Positions 37,914 through 47,219 of a stretch of DNA of 64,000 nt are shown here, one piece after another. The DNA lies in assembly GCA_012841925.1 (NCBI GenBank), contig DUTT01000046.1:1-64000 (forward strand). The letters run 5' to 3'. Made by a program: the position numbers and the translations under genes. Origin of the DNA: Clostridiales bacterium (lineage in GTDB: Bacteria; Bacillota; Clostridia; Peptostreptococcales; Anaerovoracaceae). Under the pieces are notes generated by a model. The model did not search any database and had not been told where the DNA came from. It saw only the letters and a program-made list of their open reading frames with translations. Position 1 is the first letter of the stretch. The number at the start of each line of letters is the position of its first letter.

Positions 37914-37919
37914 TATAAT
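37914..37919 (+). promoter_or_regulatory. Extended -10 promoter element of the acetamidase gene
   Basis: TATAAT preceded by TGA, 87 bases before the start codon. No clear -35. Confidence 0.5.
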
Positions 37920-38005
37920 CACTACAAAATAATCCATACTGATAAGACATCGGTGCCGCCCAGGATTGCGCCGGTGGTCCACTGCTCAGTGCAAAGGAGG
38001 CTTCC

Positions 38006-38920
38006 ATGATCCGAATCTCAAGAGACTACGTAACCGGGGCTCATTCCCCTTCCGACACGCCAGCGGCCCGCTGTCAGAGCGGCGATACGGTGTGGTTTGA
38101 AACGCGCAACTGCTACGACGACCGCCTGGCGGCCGACGGAAGCGAATTCGAGCCGGAAAACGCGGTTGAAAATCCTGCGACCGGACCGCTGTATATCGAA
38201 GGTGCAAAAAAGGGTGATGTCTTAAAAGTGGAAATCCTCGACATCACATTGAAGGGCATCGGCTATATGCGCCAGTCCACGGTCGGAGGCGCATTTTATG
38301 AGCGCGTAAGCGAACGCGTCGTGCGGGAGTTCGATGTGTCCGGCGACACGCTGCAGTTTAACGATACGCTGACGTTTCCCATCAACACCATGATCGGGGT
38401 CATTGGCGTCGCGCCGGAAACCGAAGCCATCTCTACCGTCATCCCGGGCGATCACGGCGGCAACATGGACTGCACGCGCATCATCGAAGGGTCGACCGTC
38501 TACCTGCCTGTAAATGTCGACGGAGCCCTGCTCGCAATCGGCGATCTCCACGCGCTGATGGGCGACGGCGAATGCATGATCTGCGGTCTTGAATCTGCCG
38601 GCGAAGTGACGGTTCGCGTGAGCGTCGTGCAGGAAGACGCGCTGCCCACACCCTGCGTCGTTACGGCGCACGACCCCTGCAATCCTACGCGCATCTGCAC
38701 GATACAAAGCGAGGAAGATTTGATGGCGGCCGCAAAAAAATCTGCAAACTGCATGCTGGACTACCTGCTAGCGCGCACGGATCTCGACGAATACGACGGA
38801 GGCAAGCTTCTGAGCCTAAAAGGTGATCTGATCATCAATCAGATCGTCAATCCCCTCCTGACCGTCCGCATGGAGCTGGACAAGAGCATCCTGGACGCCT
38901 ACGAAGTCGACATTCCTTAG
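38006..38920 (+). CDS. Acetamidase/formamidase family protein
   Basis: 304-aa amidase of the acetamidase/formamidase family, releasing ammonia from short amides. Family marks: the N-terminal substrate region GDTVWFETRN, the ENPATGPLYIEGAKKGD stretch, VIPGDHGGNMDC and LPVNVDGALLAIGDLHALMGDGE. Start 38006 has AAAGGAGGCTTCC. Monocistronic: own promoter and terminator. Adds to the nitrogen-scavenging genes in this part of the window. Confidence 0.92.
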   Translation: MIRISRDYVTGAHSPSDTPAARCQSGDTVWFETRNCYDDRLAADGSEFEPENAVENPATGPLYIEGAKKGDVLKVEILDITLKGIGYMRQSTVGGAFYERVSERVVREFDVSGDTLQFNDTLTFPINTMIGVIGVAPETEAISTVIPGDHGGNMDCTRIIEGSTVYLPVNVDGALLAIGDLHALMGDGECMICGLESAGEVTVRVSVVQEDALPTPCVVTAHDPCNPTRICTIQSEEDLMAAAKKSANCMLDYLLARTDLDEYDGGKLLSLKGDLIINQIVNPLLTVRMELDKSILDAYEVDIP

Positions 38921-38938
38921 GTGACACACAAGCCGAAA

Positions 38939-38973
38939 AAAGCCGGAAGCTCTGACAATGCGCTTCCGGCTTT
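38939..38973 (+). terminator. Terminator of the acetamidase gene
   Basis: Stem AAAGCCGGAAGC / GCTTCCGGCTTT with an 11-base loop, then ATTATG. Lies 18 bases after the stop. Confidence 0.88.
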
Positions 38974-39004
38974 ATTATGAATCCATTGTCATTAACCCGC
39001 TGGT

Positions 39005-39544
39005 TTAAAAGCTGAGCAAACCTCCGTAGATGATCTTTAAAACGAGCGCCGCCATCTCGCCCGGCGATTCGGGAGCTCCTTCCTGCAGCCACTTTCGCAG
39101 CACGCTAAGGCAGCCGCTGATGGCGAAGTCCAGGATGTACGTCTTCTCCCAGCCTTCCGTCTCGTACTGGAACGGTACGAGCTTGACGAGCTTAAACAGA
39201 TCGTTTTGAAACGACTGTTCGCCCAGCAGTACAGTGAACAGGTCCGCGTTCTGCCTGGCGTATTCGAGAATGCCTCTGAGGTTTCCCTCTTTGATGGGCA
39301 TGCGGTCATCCGAATAGTGCGCCAAAAAATTTTTAAGATTCTCGATGACTTCGAGCTCTACCTGACGCAACAGCTCATACTGATCGGCGTAATGCGCATA
39401 AAATGTGCCGCGGTTAACGCCGGCTTCCTGACACAGCTCCTTGACCGAAATCTTTGAAATCGGTTTCTTCGCCATCAGTTCGGCAAGTGTATCCCTCAGC
39501 AGCGCTTTTGTCATCCGCACCCTGCGGTCCATATTCTCGCTCAT
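39005..39544 (-). CDS. TetR/AcrR-family regulator
   Basis: 179-aa repressor. The N-terminal helix-turn-helix reads ISKISVKELCQEAGVNRGTFYAHYADQYELL, the classical TetR DNA-binding unit. The C-terminal ligand domain has the variable composition of the family (DUF/TetR_C-like). It is divergent from the MMPL exporter, and a promoter with inverted half-sites lies between, so it very probably represses that exporter and perhaps itself. Confidence 0.92.
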   Translation of the reverse strand: MSENMDRRVRMTKALLRDTLAELMAKKPISKISVKELCQEAGVNRGTFYAHYADQYELLRQVELEVIENLKNFLAHYSDDRMPIKEGNLRGILEYARQNADLFTVLLGEQSFQNDLFKLVKLVPFQYETEGWEKTYILDFAISGCLSVLRKWLQEGAPESPGEMAALVLKIIYGGLLSF

Positions 39545-39600
39545 GAGTTAACCCCTTTCCGCATTGTAGAAATACAAATCCCATCAAATTTGAATTTTAT

Positions 39601-39685
39601 TAGACACATTGATGCTTAATTGTGCACTATCGTACAATAACAGCCCGTCTTGTCGCTTGTAATCGAACACTGTGTCTATTATAAT
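39601..39685 (+). promoter_or_regulatory. MMPL gene promoter with likely TetR operator half-sites
   Basis: Promoter TTGTAA (39657-39662), 17-base spacer, TATAAT (39680-39685). TGTGTCTA (39671-39678) lies between the two boxes, with ACAC-T-GTGT symmetry just before it. The inverted copy TAGACACA is at 39601-39608, nearer tetR. Confidence 0.65.
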
Positions 39686-39725
39686 CTACTGGAACCCGTT
39701 TTTCAACCGCGCCGTAAAGGACGTC

Positions 39726-41801
39726 ATGAATCGATTCGCTCACGCTATCATCGCTCATAGAAAAGCCGTCATCGCTTTCTTTCTGGCTGCAACGCTGGTT
39801 GCTGCTTTTTTTGCAATGCTCGTCGGCGTCAACTACAACATGTCGGACTACCTTCCGAAGAAGGCCCTTTCGACGATCGGCATCGACGTCATGAACCGGG
39901 AGTTCGATCAGCAGATTCCCAACGTCAACGCCATGGTCCGCAATGTATCCGTTCAGGAAGCGCTTGCGATCAAAGAGCAGCTGGCCGCCGTTCCGGGCGT
40001 GACGGAAGTGCTTTGGCTGGATTCGGTCGTCGACCTGCTTCAGCCCCTGGCCGTGCAGGACGCCGAGACGGTCGAGAGTTTCTATAAAGACGGCCATGCG
40101 CTGTTTTCCGTCGCCGTTGCAGAAGGATACGAGCGATCTGCCTGCGCCGCGATCGCGGATATCATCGGCGAAGACGGTGCGCTGTCCGGCGAAGCTGTCA
40201 ACCTCACCGATATGCAAAACTCGGCGACGAGCGAAGTGAACCTCGCTATCACCATCCTGCTGCCTGCCATCATCGTCATTCTGCTGTTATCCACAACATC
40301 CTGGCTGGAGCCGGTGCTGTTCCTCGCCGCCATCGGCGTGTCGGTCGTTGTCAACATGGGGACGAACGTGCTGTTCGGGAACATCTCCTTCGTCACGAAT
40401 TCCATCAGCCCCATCCTGCAGCTGGCCGTTTCGATGGACTACGCCATCTTTCTTCTGCACAGCTTTGAAGATAACCGCAAGATCTACGACGATGTCGATG
40501 TGGCGATGTTCCACGCAATTAAAACGTCGATCACGACGATTTCGGCAAGCGCACTCACGACGCTGTTCGGCTTTCTTGCGCTCGTGTTTATGAAGTTCCG
40601 CATCGGACCCGACCTCGGCCTGTGCCTGGCCAAGGGCATCGTGCTGAGCTTCATCTCGGTCGTCGTCTTTCTGCCGGCGCTTACGCTCGTGTCCTACAAG
40701 TTCGTCGACAGGTCAGCTCATCGGCCGTTCTTACCGAGAATCCAGGATGCGAGCCGCGTCATCGTCCGGCTGTTTGTCCCCGTCACCCTCCTCGTGGCCC
40801 TGCTCATCGTTCCCAGCTTTCTGGGTCAGCAGGAGACGTCGTTCATCTACGGGAACACAAACGAAGATCCGGGGCGGAAAATCGGGCGGGACATCCTTAC
40901 CATCAACGAGCAGTTCGGCCGCACGAATATTCTTGCGCTGCTCGTTCCAAGCGGGAGCATCGCAGACGAAAAGCAGCTCTCCGATGACCTCGGTGCGCAT
41001 CCGAATGTGAAGAGCGTCGTGTCGTTTGCTAAAACGGTCGGGACCCGGATTCCCGCAGGTTTTCTGTCTGCCGACATCACCGATCAGTTTTATTCGGAGA
41101 ACTATGCGCGGCTCGTCCTGTACACAAACCTGGAGCCGGAAGGCACGGCGACCTTCCAGGCGGTCGGGGAAATCGAGCGCATCGTCGAATCGCATTACGA
41201 CGAGTCGTACATGGTCGGCGAAAGCGCCACGCTTTCCGACATGAAGGAAGTCGTCGATGTGGACAACATTCGCGTCAACCTGATCGCCATCATCGCCATC
41301 TTCCTCGTCATCGCTTTTACATTCCGTTCGTTTTCGCTGCCGTTTATCCTCGTGCTGACGATCGAAACGGCGATATGGATCAATTTATCCATCCCTTACT
41401 TTACGGGGACGCCCATCAACTTTATCGGATACCTGGTGCTCAACACGGTCCAGCTCGGTGCGACGATCGATTACGCCATCCTGCTGACGGACACCTATAT
41501 GGTCAATCGGAGAACGATGGGAAAATCGCAGGCGATCGGCGAATCTCTCTCTTCAGCATTTCGCTCGATCCTCGTGTCGGGCTCCATCCTGTCGACGGCC
41601 GGGTTTACGCTGTTTGCCACATCGTCCAACGCCATCGTTCAGGATATCGGCCTGCTGCTCGGGCGCGGCACGCTGATTTCCATGCTGATGGTGCTGGCCT
41701 TCCTTCCGGCCATGCTGTCGCTGTTTGACGGGGTGATTGCAGCGACGACGAAGGGTGCCGATTTTTATGTGGATAAGCCGGCGGAAAAGCAGGCGGCTTG
41801 A
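39726..41801 (+). CDS. MMPL-type RND exporter
   Basis: 691-aa membrane protein with two repeats, each a transmembrane helix, a large external loop and five further helices (12 in all), the layout of the HAE3/MMPL family that moves lipids or amphiphiles. First-repeat marks: LPKKALSTIGID and the SMDYAIFLLHSFED helix. Second-repeat marks: GATIDYAILLTDTYM. Start 39726 follows AAAGGACGTC; an earlier frame start would overlap the -10 box. Originally followed after about 50 bases by the heptad-repeat gene now separated by the IS. Confidence 0.9.
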   Translation: MNRFAHAIIAHRKAVIAFFLAATLVAAFFAMLVGVNYNMSDYLPKKALSTIGIDVMNREFDQQIPNVNAMVRNVSVQEALAIKEQLAAVPGVTEVLWLDSVVDLLQPLAVQDAETVESFYKDGHALFSVAVAEGYERSACAAIADIIGEDGALSGEAVNLTDMQNSATSEVNLAITILLPAIIVILLLSTTSWLEPVLFLAAIGVSVVVNMGTNVLFGNISFVTNSISPILQLAVSMDYAIFLLHSFEDNRKIYDDVDVAMFHAIKTSITTISASALTTLFGFLALVFMKFRIGPDLGLCLAKGIVLSFISVVVFLPALTLVSYKFVDRSAHRPFLPRIQDASRVIVRLFVPVTLLVALLIVPSFLGQQETSFIYGNTNEDPGRKIGRDILTINEQFGRTNILALLVPSGSIADEKQLSDDLGAHPNVKSVVSFAKTVGTRIPAGFLSADITDQFYSENYARLVLYTNLEPEGTATFQAVGEIERIVESHYDESYMVGESATLSDMKEVVDVDNIRVNLIAIIAIFLVIAFTFRSFSLPFILVLTIETAIWINLSIPYFTGTPINFIGYLVLNTVQLGATIDYAILLTDTYMVNRRTMGKSQAIGESLSSAFRSILVSGSILSTAGFTLFATSSNAIVQDIGLLLGRGTLISMLMVLAFLPAMLSLFDGVIAATTKGADFYVDKPAEKQAA

Positions 41802-41836
41802 ACATGCAGCCAGCTGACTATAGATGTTTATAATTG

Positions 41837-43180
41837 GGTTCTGTTAACTAACGATGAAAAAATGAGATCTGAAATGCTTCTGGCAAGTAGAAATGCAAAA
41901 AAATAATCACGACTACATGCTTGGTTGAAAAATTATCATAGTGGATCGTGAAGTGCAAGTCCAAAAGCATAAAGGTCGCATGCAAAAGAGTCCTGCGATC
42001 TGCAGAAAAAAGAGCACCTTGAAATCTGAATATTACTCAAGCGACCAGCAGCCAGAAATTCTTCTGCTTGTCAGAGTACTTTGCTCCGGCGACCTGAGCA
42101 GGTGCTAACCCGTTAAGGCTGGAGTGCGGGCGGATAAAGTTGTAGTAGAAGATGTAAGTAGCGATAAGTCTGTTGGCAGAGTCATAGGAGTTAAAGCCCC
42201 GCTTTGGCCGATACCAGGCCTTGAATTGGTTGTTAAAAGCCTCAATGATATTGTTGCTGATCCGGTCTTCAAAGCTTTCCACCCGTATATGATCAGCTTC
42301 AGGGAAGAAGAGCTTAGCCGGTAACAAATAGGCATCATAGCGATCAGAAACTACAGCAGAGGACGGCTGACCAAACTTGTTCCTACAGCTTGATAGAAGA
42401 ATGTGTGCAGCATTAGAATTCCGGGTTTTGGATAAATGGAAATCCAGTACAAGCCTTGTTTCAGAGTCAATGGCAATCCACAAGTAGTAATTTTCACCCT
42501 GAATCTTGATGTACGTTTCATCGAAGTGCCATTCGTCTGAATCACAAAGTCTGGCAGACAAGAGAAAGTCAGAAGAGATCTGTTGGAAAACCGGTGCAAA
42601 TCGCTTAATCCATCTAGAGATAGTAACATGTGAAATTCTGACTTGATGGACCATATACAAAGTGTAAGCGACCTTTCTGGTGGTGGAGTTACCACAAAAG
42701 TAGTAATTTAAGGCAGCCAGGATGATGTACAAGGGATGCCGCATGCCTTTCAGAGTAAAAGTTTCTGGTCCTAAATGAGATGAAGGTCTTGGGATAGCAA
42801 CAGCTTTGGGAACCTTAAAGGAATGGTTGCATTTTTTATCGCTGCATCGGAAGTTTGAGTAATAAGTATAGTCATGGTGTAGGAAAGAGGCTTTGCCGCA
42901 TCTGGGGCAAACAGGGTATAGCCTATGCTGGCGCAACCCGGTATGTGGATTGTCAGGAGCAAACTGGCGGCGACACATTCGGCATTGATATTTCTGAAAA
43001 CCTTCCAGATCTTTACCGAAACGATAAAGATTCTTGGAAAAACACCTAGGACATACTACGTTTGATGGTATAATACTCATGAGACTTGGAGCTCCTTTCT
43101 GGGAGGTAGTGTGAATTGTCGTGAATCCATTATACCAGAGGTGTTTCAGGTCTCATTTTATTTATTAAGTTAACAGACCG
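41837..43180 (-). mobile_element. IS6-family-like insertion sequence, complete, 1344 bp
   Basis: Both ends match as inverted repeats: left GGTTCTGTTAACT, right (reversed) CGGTCTGTTAACT, with similarity continuing to AAAATGAGA(T/C)CTGAAA. The left end resembles the GGTTCTGTT ends of the IS6/IS240 group. An 8-base direct duplication TATAATTG flanks it (41829-41836 and 43181-43188), the size typical of IS6. One transposase gene inside. AT-richer than surroundings. It sits between the MMPL gene and the heptad-repeat protein gene. Confidence 0.92.
42037..43080 (-). CDS. IS6-like DDE transposase
   Basis: 347-aa transposase. Two zinc ribbons at the N-terminus (CPRCFSKN ... CRMCRRQF, then CPRCGK ... 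CSDKKCNH), then a helix-turn-helix (ISHVTISRWIKRF) and an IS240-type catalytic core: Asp in HFDETYIKI, Asp in VVSDRYDAY and Glu in IIEAFNNQFK. The core is intact, so the enzyme may be active. A double zinc ribbon is longer than in IS26. The rest of the IS is untranslated. Confidence 0.9.
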   Translation of the reverse strand: MSIIPSNVVCPRCFSKNLYRFGKDLEGFQKYQCRMCRRQFAPDNPHTGLRQHRLYPVCPRCGKASFLHHDYTYYSNFRCSDKKCNHSFKVPKAVAIPRPSSHLGPETFTLKGMRHPLYIILAALNYYFCGNSTTRKVAYTLYMVHQVRISHVTISRWIKRFAPVFQQISSDFLLSARLCDSDEWHFDETYIKIQGENYYLWIAIDSETRLVLDFHLSKTRNSNAAHILLSSCRNKFGQPSSAVVSDRYDAYLLPAKLFFPEADHIRVESFEDRISNNIIEAFNNQFKAWYRPKRGFNSYDSANRLIATYIFYYNFIRPHSSLNGLAPAQVAGAKYSDKQKNFWLLVA

Positions 43181-43203
43181 TATAATTGCATTCGGAGGAT
43201 AAC

Positions 43204-45042
43204 ATGCATACTGAAAAGATACGCATTAATCAAAGAAGCCCCAAAAATCAGTGGATTCGATTTGCGGCCCTGTTTCTGGTGTTTGCTCTCCTGACCGGCC
43301 TGCTCGTTCCGGTTCCGGCGGAAGCATCCGCCCTCAAAGAAGAGGTCGTGTACGTCCGCCTCGCAAACGACGGCAGCGTGGAAGCCGTGTACGTCGTCAA
43401 CAGCTTTGAGCTGGATGAGGAACGGCAGATTGTAGACTACGGAAATTACGAGTATGTGCAGAGCCTCACCGGCCAGGGCACCGTGCAGCTGTCGAACGGC
43501 ACGGTGTCGATCAACAGCGCAGGCGACCGGCTGCATTACGAAGGCTTCTTGATCGAGCCGGAGCTGCCGTGGACGATTGCGATCGCCTACGAACTCGACG
43601 GTACTGAAATTGCACCTGCAGCTCTCGCCGGGAAAAGCGGACGGCTTGCCATCCGGATCAATACGGCTAAAAATCCAAACGGCGATCAGGACTTCTTCGA
43701 CACATTCGCCCTTCAGCTCGCCGTCTCGCTTCCAAGCGAGCAGACCCGGGATATTCAGGCTGAAGGCGGCACGATTGCCGCTGCCGGCGAAAATCGCCAG
43801 ATCAACTTCGTGGCGCTGCCCGGGCAGGAGTCTTCGCTTGCAATCTACGCGGATGTGACCGATTTTGAAATGCCGGCCATCACGATCGCAGGCGTGCGGC
43901 TGAACATGGATTTCGACTTCGACAACGTCGACCTGTCCGATATCCGCGAGCTGTCCGACGGCATCGCCGAGCTGGACGACGGCGTCATCGAACTGGCCGA
44001 CGGCGTCATCGAACTGAAGGACGGCACCATCGAACTGCGCGACGGCGTGATCGAGCTGTTCGACGGTACGAAGGAGCTGAAGGACGGGACGAAAGAACTA
44101 GCAAAAGGAACGCGCGATTTAAAAAAGGGCGTCAAAAAAGCATCAGACGGCGCAAAAGAATTGAAGAGCAACGGCCCTGCACTCGCCGGCGGTGTCGACC
44201 AGTATTTCGACGTGATTCTCACCATGGCGAGTGCTCAACTTACAGCCAGCGGGTTATCGGCCGTAACGCGCACTACTTATCGCAGCGTTATCGAAACAGC
44301 GCTGTTTGGCGGCGAGCTCCCCGAAACGTATGCAGCGGATGATGTGTACGTTGTTGCTCGGCAACAATATCTCAATATCATGCTCGCAACAGGGATACAC
44401 GGTGCAATAGCACCCATGTCCCTTGCTGATTATAAAAACCTCGATCCAACCAACCCTGCGCAAGCTGCACTGAAAGGAGACATCGATGCAGCAGTTGATG
44501 CCGCATATGGTAGCGCAAAACCCCTATTAGATGTTTTAAAAATGCTCGCCGGATATGATGAAATAAACACCGGTATCGCAGCCTACACCGCCGGCGTATC
44601 GCGCATGAGCAACGGACTCGTCGAACTGTATGACGGTGTGGACGAACTGCACGACGGCGTTGTCGACCTGGCCGACGGCACGTCCGAGCTGCACGACGGC
44701 GTCGAAGAGCTCGTGGACGGCACCAAAGAGCTGGCCGACGGCGTCGCAGAACTGGCCGACGGCGTCAATGAGCTTGCCGACGGCACGGGCGAGCTGCGCG
44801 AAGAAACGGCGACGCTCGATCGGGATATCCTCGACGGCATCAAAAAAGAATTCGATAAGATGATGGGAAAAGGGAAGAAAATCCTGTCGTTCGTATCCGG
44901 GAAGAACGGCGAAGTGTCGACCGTGCAGTTCGTGATGCAGACCGAAGGAATAAAAATCGACGACAGCGACACTCAGCCCGACTGGACGCTGCCCCAGCTG
45001 TCGTTCTGGGATCGCCTCGTCGCCCTGTTTAAAAGAAAGTAA
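43204..45042 (+). CDS. Secreted heptad-repeat (YhgE-like) protein
   Basis: 612-aa exported protein. The signal peptide ends near VPAEASA. Two arrays of seven-residue repeats of the type DGxxEL(A/K/H) lie at about residues 250-300 and 475-540, as in YhgE/Pip-related proteins, and should form paired coiled coils. The central domain (about 335-460) is AT-rich in codon use, unlike the flanks. No C-terminal membrane helices, unlike full YhgE. ATG 43204 after GGAGGATAAC. Likely the extracytoplasmic partner of the MMPL exporter. Confidence 0.8.
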   Translation: MHTEKIRINQRSPKNQWIRFAALFLVFALLTGLLVPVPAEASALKEEVVYVRLANDGSVEAVYVVNSFELDEERQIVDYGNYEYVQSLTGQGTVQLSNGTVSINSAGDRLHYEGFLIEPELPWTIAIAYELDGTEIAPAALAGKSGRLAIRINTAKNPNGDQDFFDTFALQLAVSLPSEQTRDIQAEGGTIAAAGENRQINFVALPGQESSLAIYADVTDFEMPAITIAGVRLNMDFDFDNVDLSDIRELSDGIAELDDGVIELADGVIELKDGTIELRDGVIELFDGTKELKDGTKELAKGTRDLKKGVKKASDGAKELKSNGPALAGGVDQYFDVILTMASAQLTASGLSAVTRTTYRSVIETALFGGELPETYAADDVYVVARQQYLNIMLATGIHGAIAPMSLADYKNLDPTNPAQAALKGDIDAAVDAAYGSAKPLLDVLKMLAGYDEINTGIAAYTAGVSRMSNGLVELYDGVDELHDGVVDLADGTSELHDGVEELVDGTKELADGVAELADGVNELADGTGELREETATLDRDILDGIKKEFDKMMGKGKKILSFVSGKNGEVSTVQFVMQTEGIKIDDSDTQPDWTLPQLSFWDRLVALFKRK

Positions 45043-45206
45043 CAGCCTTATTTGTGTCACCTAACAGGAGCTGATGAGAACTCCGTGCTGTACATTTTGG
45101 CGGATTCGGGATAAAGTGAAATACAAAGGCAAAGCGATGCGCTCCGCAAGAAGCGTAAATGCATTGATCATAAAGCGCGTGTCGAGCACGAACAGGAGGG
45201 AACACG

Positions 45207-46367
45207 ATGAAAAAGGACCTGAAAAAACAGATGAAAGAATGGAGACGGCATTTCCACCAGAATCCCGAGACGGCATTTGAAGAAGTCAAGACCGCTGCGT
45301 TTGTCGCGGACTATCTGCGCGGTCTGGGGCTTGACGTGCACACCGGCATCGGCAAGACCGGCGTCGTCGCCAACCTGAAGGTCGGCGATGGAGAGAGAGT
45401 CGTCGGCCTGCGGGCCGACATGGATGCGATCAACATGCAGGAAACGACCGGGCTGCCCTACGCTTCGACTGTGCCGAACAAGATGCACGCCTGCGGACAC
45501 GACGGTCACACGGCTACGCTGATGGGTGCAGCGACGCTCCTGGCGGAAGAAAAAGGGTTTAACGGCACTGTGCGCTTCCTATTCCAGCCCGCCGAAGAAC
45601 CGGGAAAAGGTGCGCAAGCCATGGTCGACGACGGCCTGTTCGAGCGCTTCCCCATGGATGAAATCTACGGCATCCACAATGCGTCGGAAATCCCGGAGGG
45701 AACGTTCCACACGAGAGTCGGAGGCATCATGGCCAGCGAGGACAACTTTACGATCCGCATCAAGGGGCGCGGCTCGCACGCTTCGGCCCCGCACCTCTCG
45801 ATCGACCCGCTCGTGACGGCCGCAGAAATCATCATGGCTCTCCAGACGATCGTAAGCCGTAATGTGAGCCCGATCGACCAGGCCGTCGTATCGTGCACGG
45901 AGCTGTATATGGACGGGGTGCATAACGCCATCCCATCGAACGTCGAAATCCTCGGCGATACGCGCAGCAACAAGGAAGAGATTCAGGCGCTCATCGAACA
46001 GCGGATGCAGGCGATCTGCGAGAATATCTGCAGCGCCAACAACGCTGACCTCGACTTTCTCTACACGCACGAATTTGCGCCGACGATCAACTGGGCGGAG
46101 GGTGTAGAAAAAGCGGTGGCTGTCGCGAAAAAAGTAGTCGGCGAAGAAAACGTCAACTCCAACTGCGATCCGTGGATGGGCTCCGAAGACTTCGGCATCT
46201 TCCTGAAACACGTACCCGGCTGCTTCCTGTTCCTTGGTGCCGGCAAGAGCGAGGAACGTTCAGAAAACACGCCGCTGCACAACTCGAAATACGACTTTAA
46301 CGACGACATTCTGATGACGGGAGCGACGTTCTTCCGGGAGCTGATCCGCCACACATTGCCGCAGTAA
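45207..46367 (+). CDS. M20-family amidohydrolase (aminoacylase/IAA-amino-acid hydrolase type)
   Basis: 386-aa zinc peptidase-fold enzyme that releases amino acids from N-acyl conjugates. Metal ligands: Cys-His in HACGHDGHTA, Glu pair in PAEEPGKGA and His in YGIHNA, with a dimerisation domain between about 185 and 300. The last ligand His lies in TPLHNSKYDF. Start 45207 has GGAGGGAACACG. The specific acyl amino acid is not determinable. It stands alone ahead of a terminator. Confidence 0.9.
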   Translation: MKKDLKKQMKEWRRHFHQNPETAFEEVKTAAFVADYLRGLGLDVHTGIGKTGVVANLKVGDGERVVGLRADMDAINMQETTGLPYASTVPNKMHACGHDGHTATLMGAATLLAEEKGFNGTVRFLFQPAEEPGKGAQAMVDDGLFERFPMDEIYGIHNASEIPEGTFHTRVGGIMASEDNFTIRIKGRGSHASAPHLSIDPLVTAAEIIMALQTIVSRNVSPIDQAVVSCTELYMDGVHNAIPSNVEILGDTRSNKEEIQALIEQRMQAICENICSANNADLDFLYTHEFAPTINWAEGVEKAVAVAKKVVGEENVNSNCDPWMGSEDFGIFLKHVPGCFLFLGAGKSEERSENTPLHNSKYDFNDDILMTGATFFRELIRHTLPQ

Positions 46368-46376
46368 CATCGATAA

Positions 46377-46412
46377 AAAGACCCGATCGCCTCGCCGGCG
46401 CATCGGGTCTTT
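46377..46412. terminator. Bidirectional terminator after M20 gene and DDAH
   Basis: Stem AAAGACCCGAT / ATCGGGTCTTT with a GC-rich loop, followed by CTTATAT on plus and TTTATCG on minus; between convergent genes. Confidence 0.88.
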
Positions 46413-46442
46413 CTTATATGCAGAGCTTGTTGCCGGTCGAAC

Positions 46443-47219
46443 CTAGAAACGCAGGCTGAGGCACGACAGTCCGCCGTCGAGCTTGCGGTATTCCGACGTG
46501 TCCACCGTGATGACCGGATAGCCGGCCTTCTCGACCGCTGCAAGCACCGCCGGAAAGCCTTCGGGCACGATGACGGTGCCGTTCATCCAGATGCAGTTGG
46601 CCGCGTAGGCTTCTTCTTCGGGAATCTCGATCCGGTTGTACTGCTCAAACTCGGGCTTATCCACAAATTCGCCGGATACGAGCATGTTGTTATCTTCGAT
46701 GTAGTTGACGCCGGTTTTTAAGTGGAGCACTTCTTCGAGCGTCACCTCCGAACCGGTCAGACCGTATTTTTCCAGGATGGCGATGAACTGACGGATGCCT
46801 TCTTCGTTGGTGCGCGCCGACCGGCCTGCATAAAAATGGTCACCCACCATCATCACGTCCCCGCCCTCAAGCGTCCCGGGTTCCTCGATGTATTCGATGT
46901 GCTCCTCCGGATAAAACTGCTTGAGCGCATCGATGATCTCCCACTTCTCCCCGTTCCTCGACGAAGCGCCCGGGTTGGTGACAATGGCGCACTTGTGCGT
47001 GACGACCGCCGGATCCTCGACAAAACAGGAATCGGGATAGCGTTCATCGGCCGGTAAAATCGTCACTTCCACACCGCAGGATTTGAGCGCCTCGATGTAG
47101 GCATCGTGCTGCGCAAGCGCCAGTTCGTAGTCAGGTTTACCGAGTTCCGGCGCAGAAGTGATGCCGTCTACAAGCGCCCGGCAGGGGCGCCTGACAAGGG
47201 CATTGGCGAATTTTCTCAT
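46443..47219 (-). CDS. Dimethylarginine dimethylaminohydrolase-like enzyme
   Basis: 258-aa guanidino-modifying enzyme of the DDAH group, converting methylated arginine to citrulline and a methylamine. It shows PDSCFVEDPAVV, LEGGDVM, the catalytic His in HLKTGVNYIE and the nucleophile Cys253 in GGLSCLSLRF. Start 47219 follows GGAGGTAACGCC and overlaps the preceding lipoprotein stop (ATGA). Amidine hydrolysis of another arginine derivative is possible. Last gene of the unit DUF2804 / lipoprotein / DDAH. Confidence 0.88.
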   Translation of the reverse strand: MRKFANALVRRPCRALVDGITSAPELGKPDYELALAQHDAYIEALKSCGVEVTILPADERYPDSCFVEDPAVVTHKCAIVTNPGASSRNGEKWEIIDALKQFYPEEHIEYIEEPGTLEGGDVMMVGDHFYAGRSARTNEEGIRQFIAILEKYGLTGSEVTLEEVLHLKTGVNYIEDNNMLVSGEFVDKPEFEQYNRIEIPEEEAYAANCIWMNGTVIVPEGFPAVLAAVEKAGYPVITVDTSEYRKLDGGLSCLSLRF

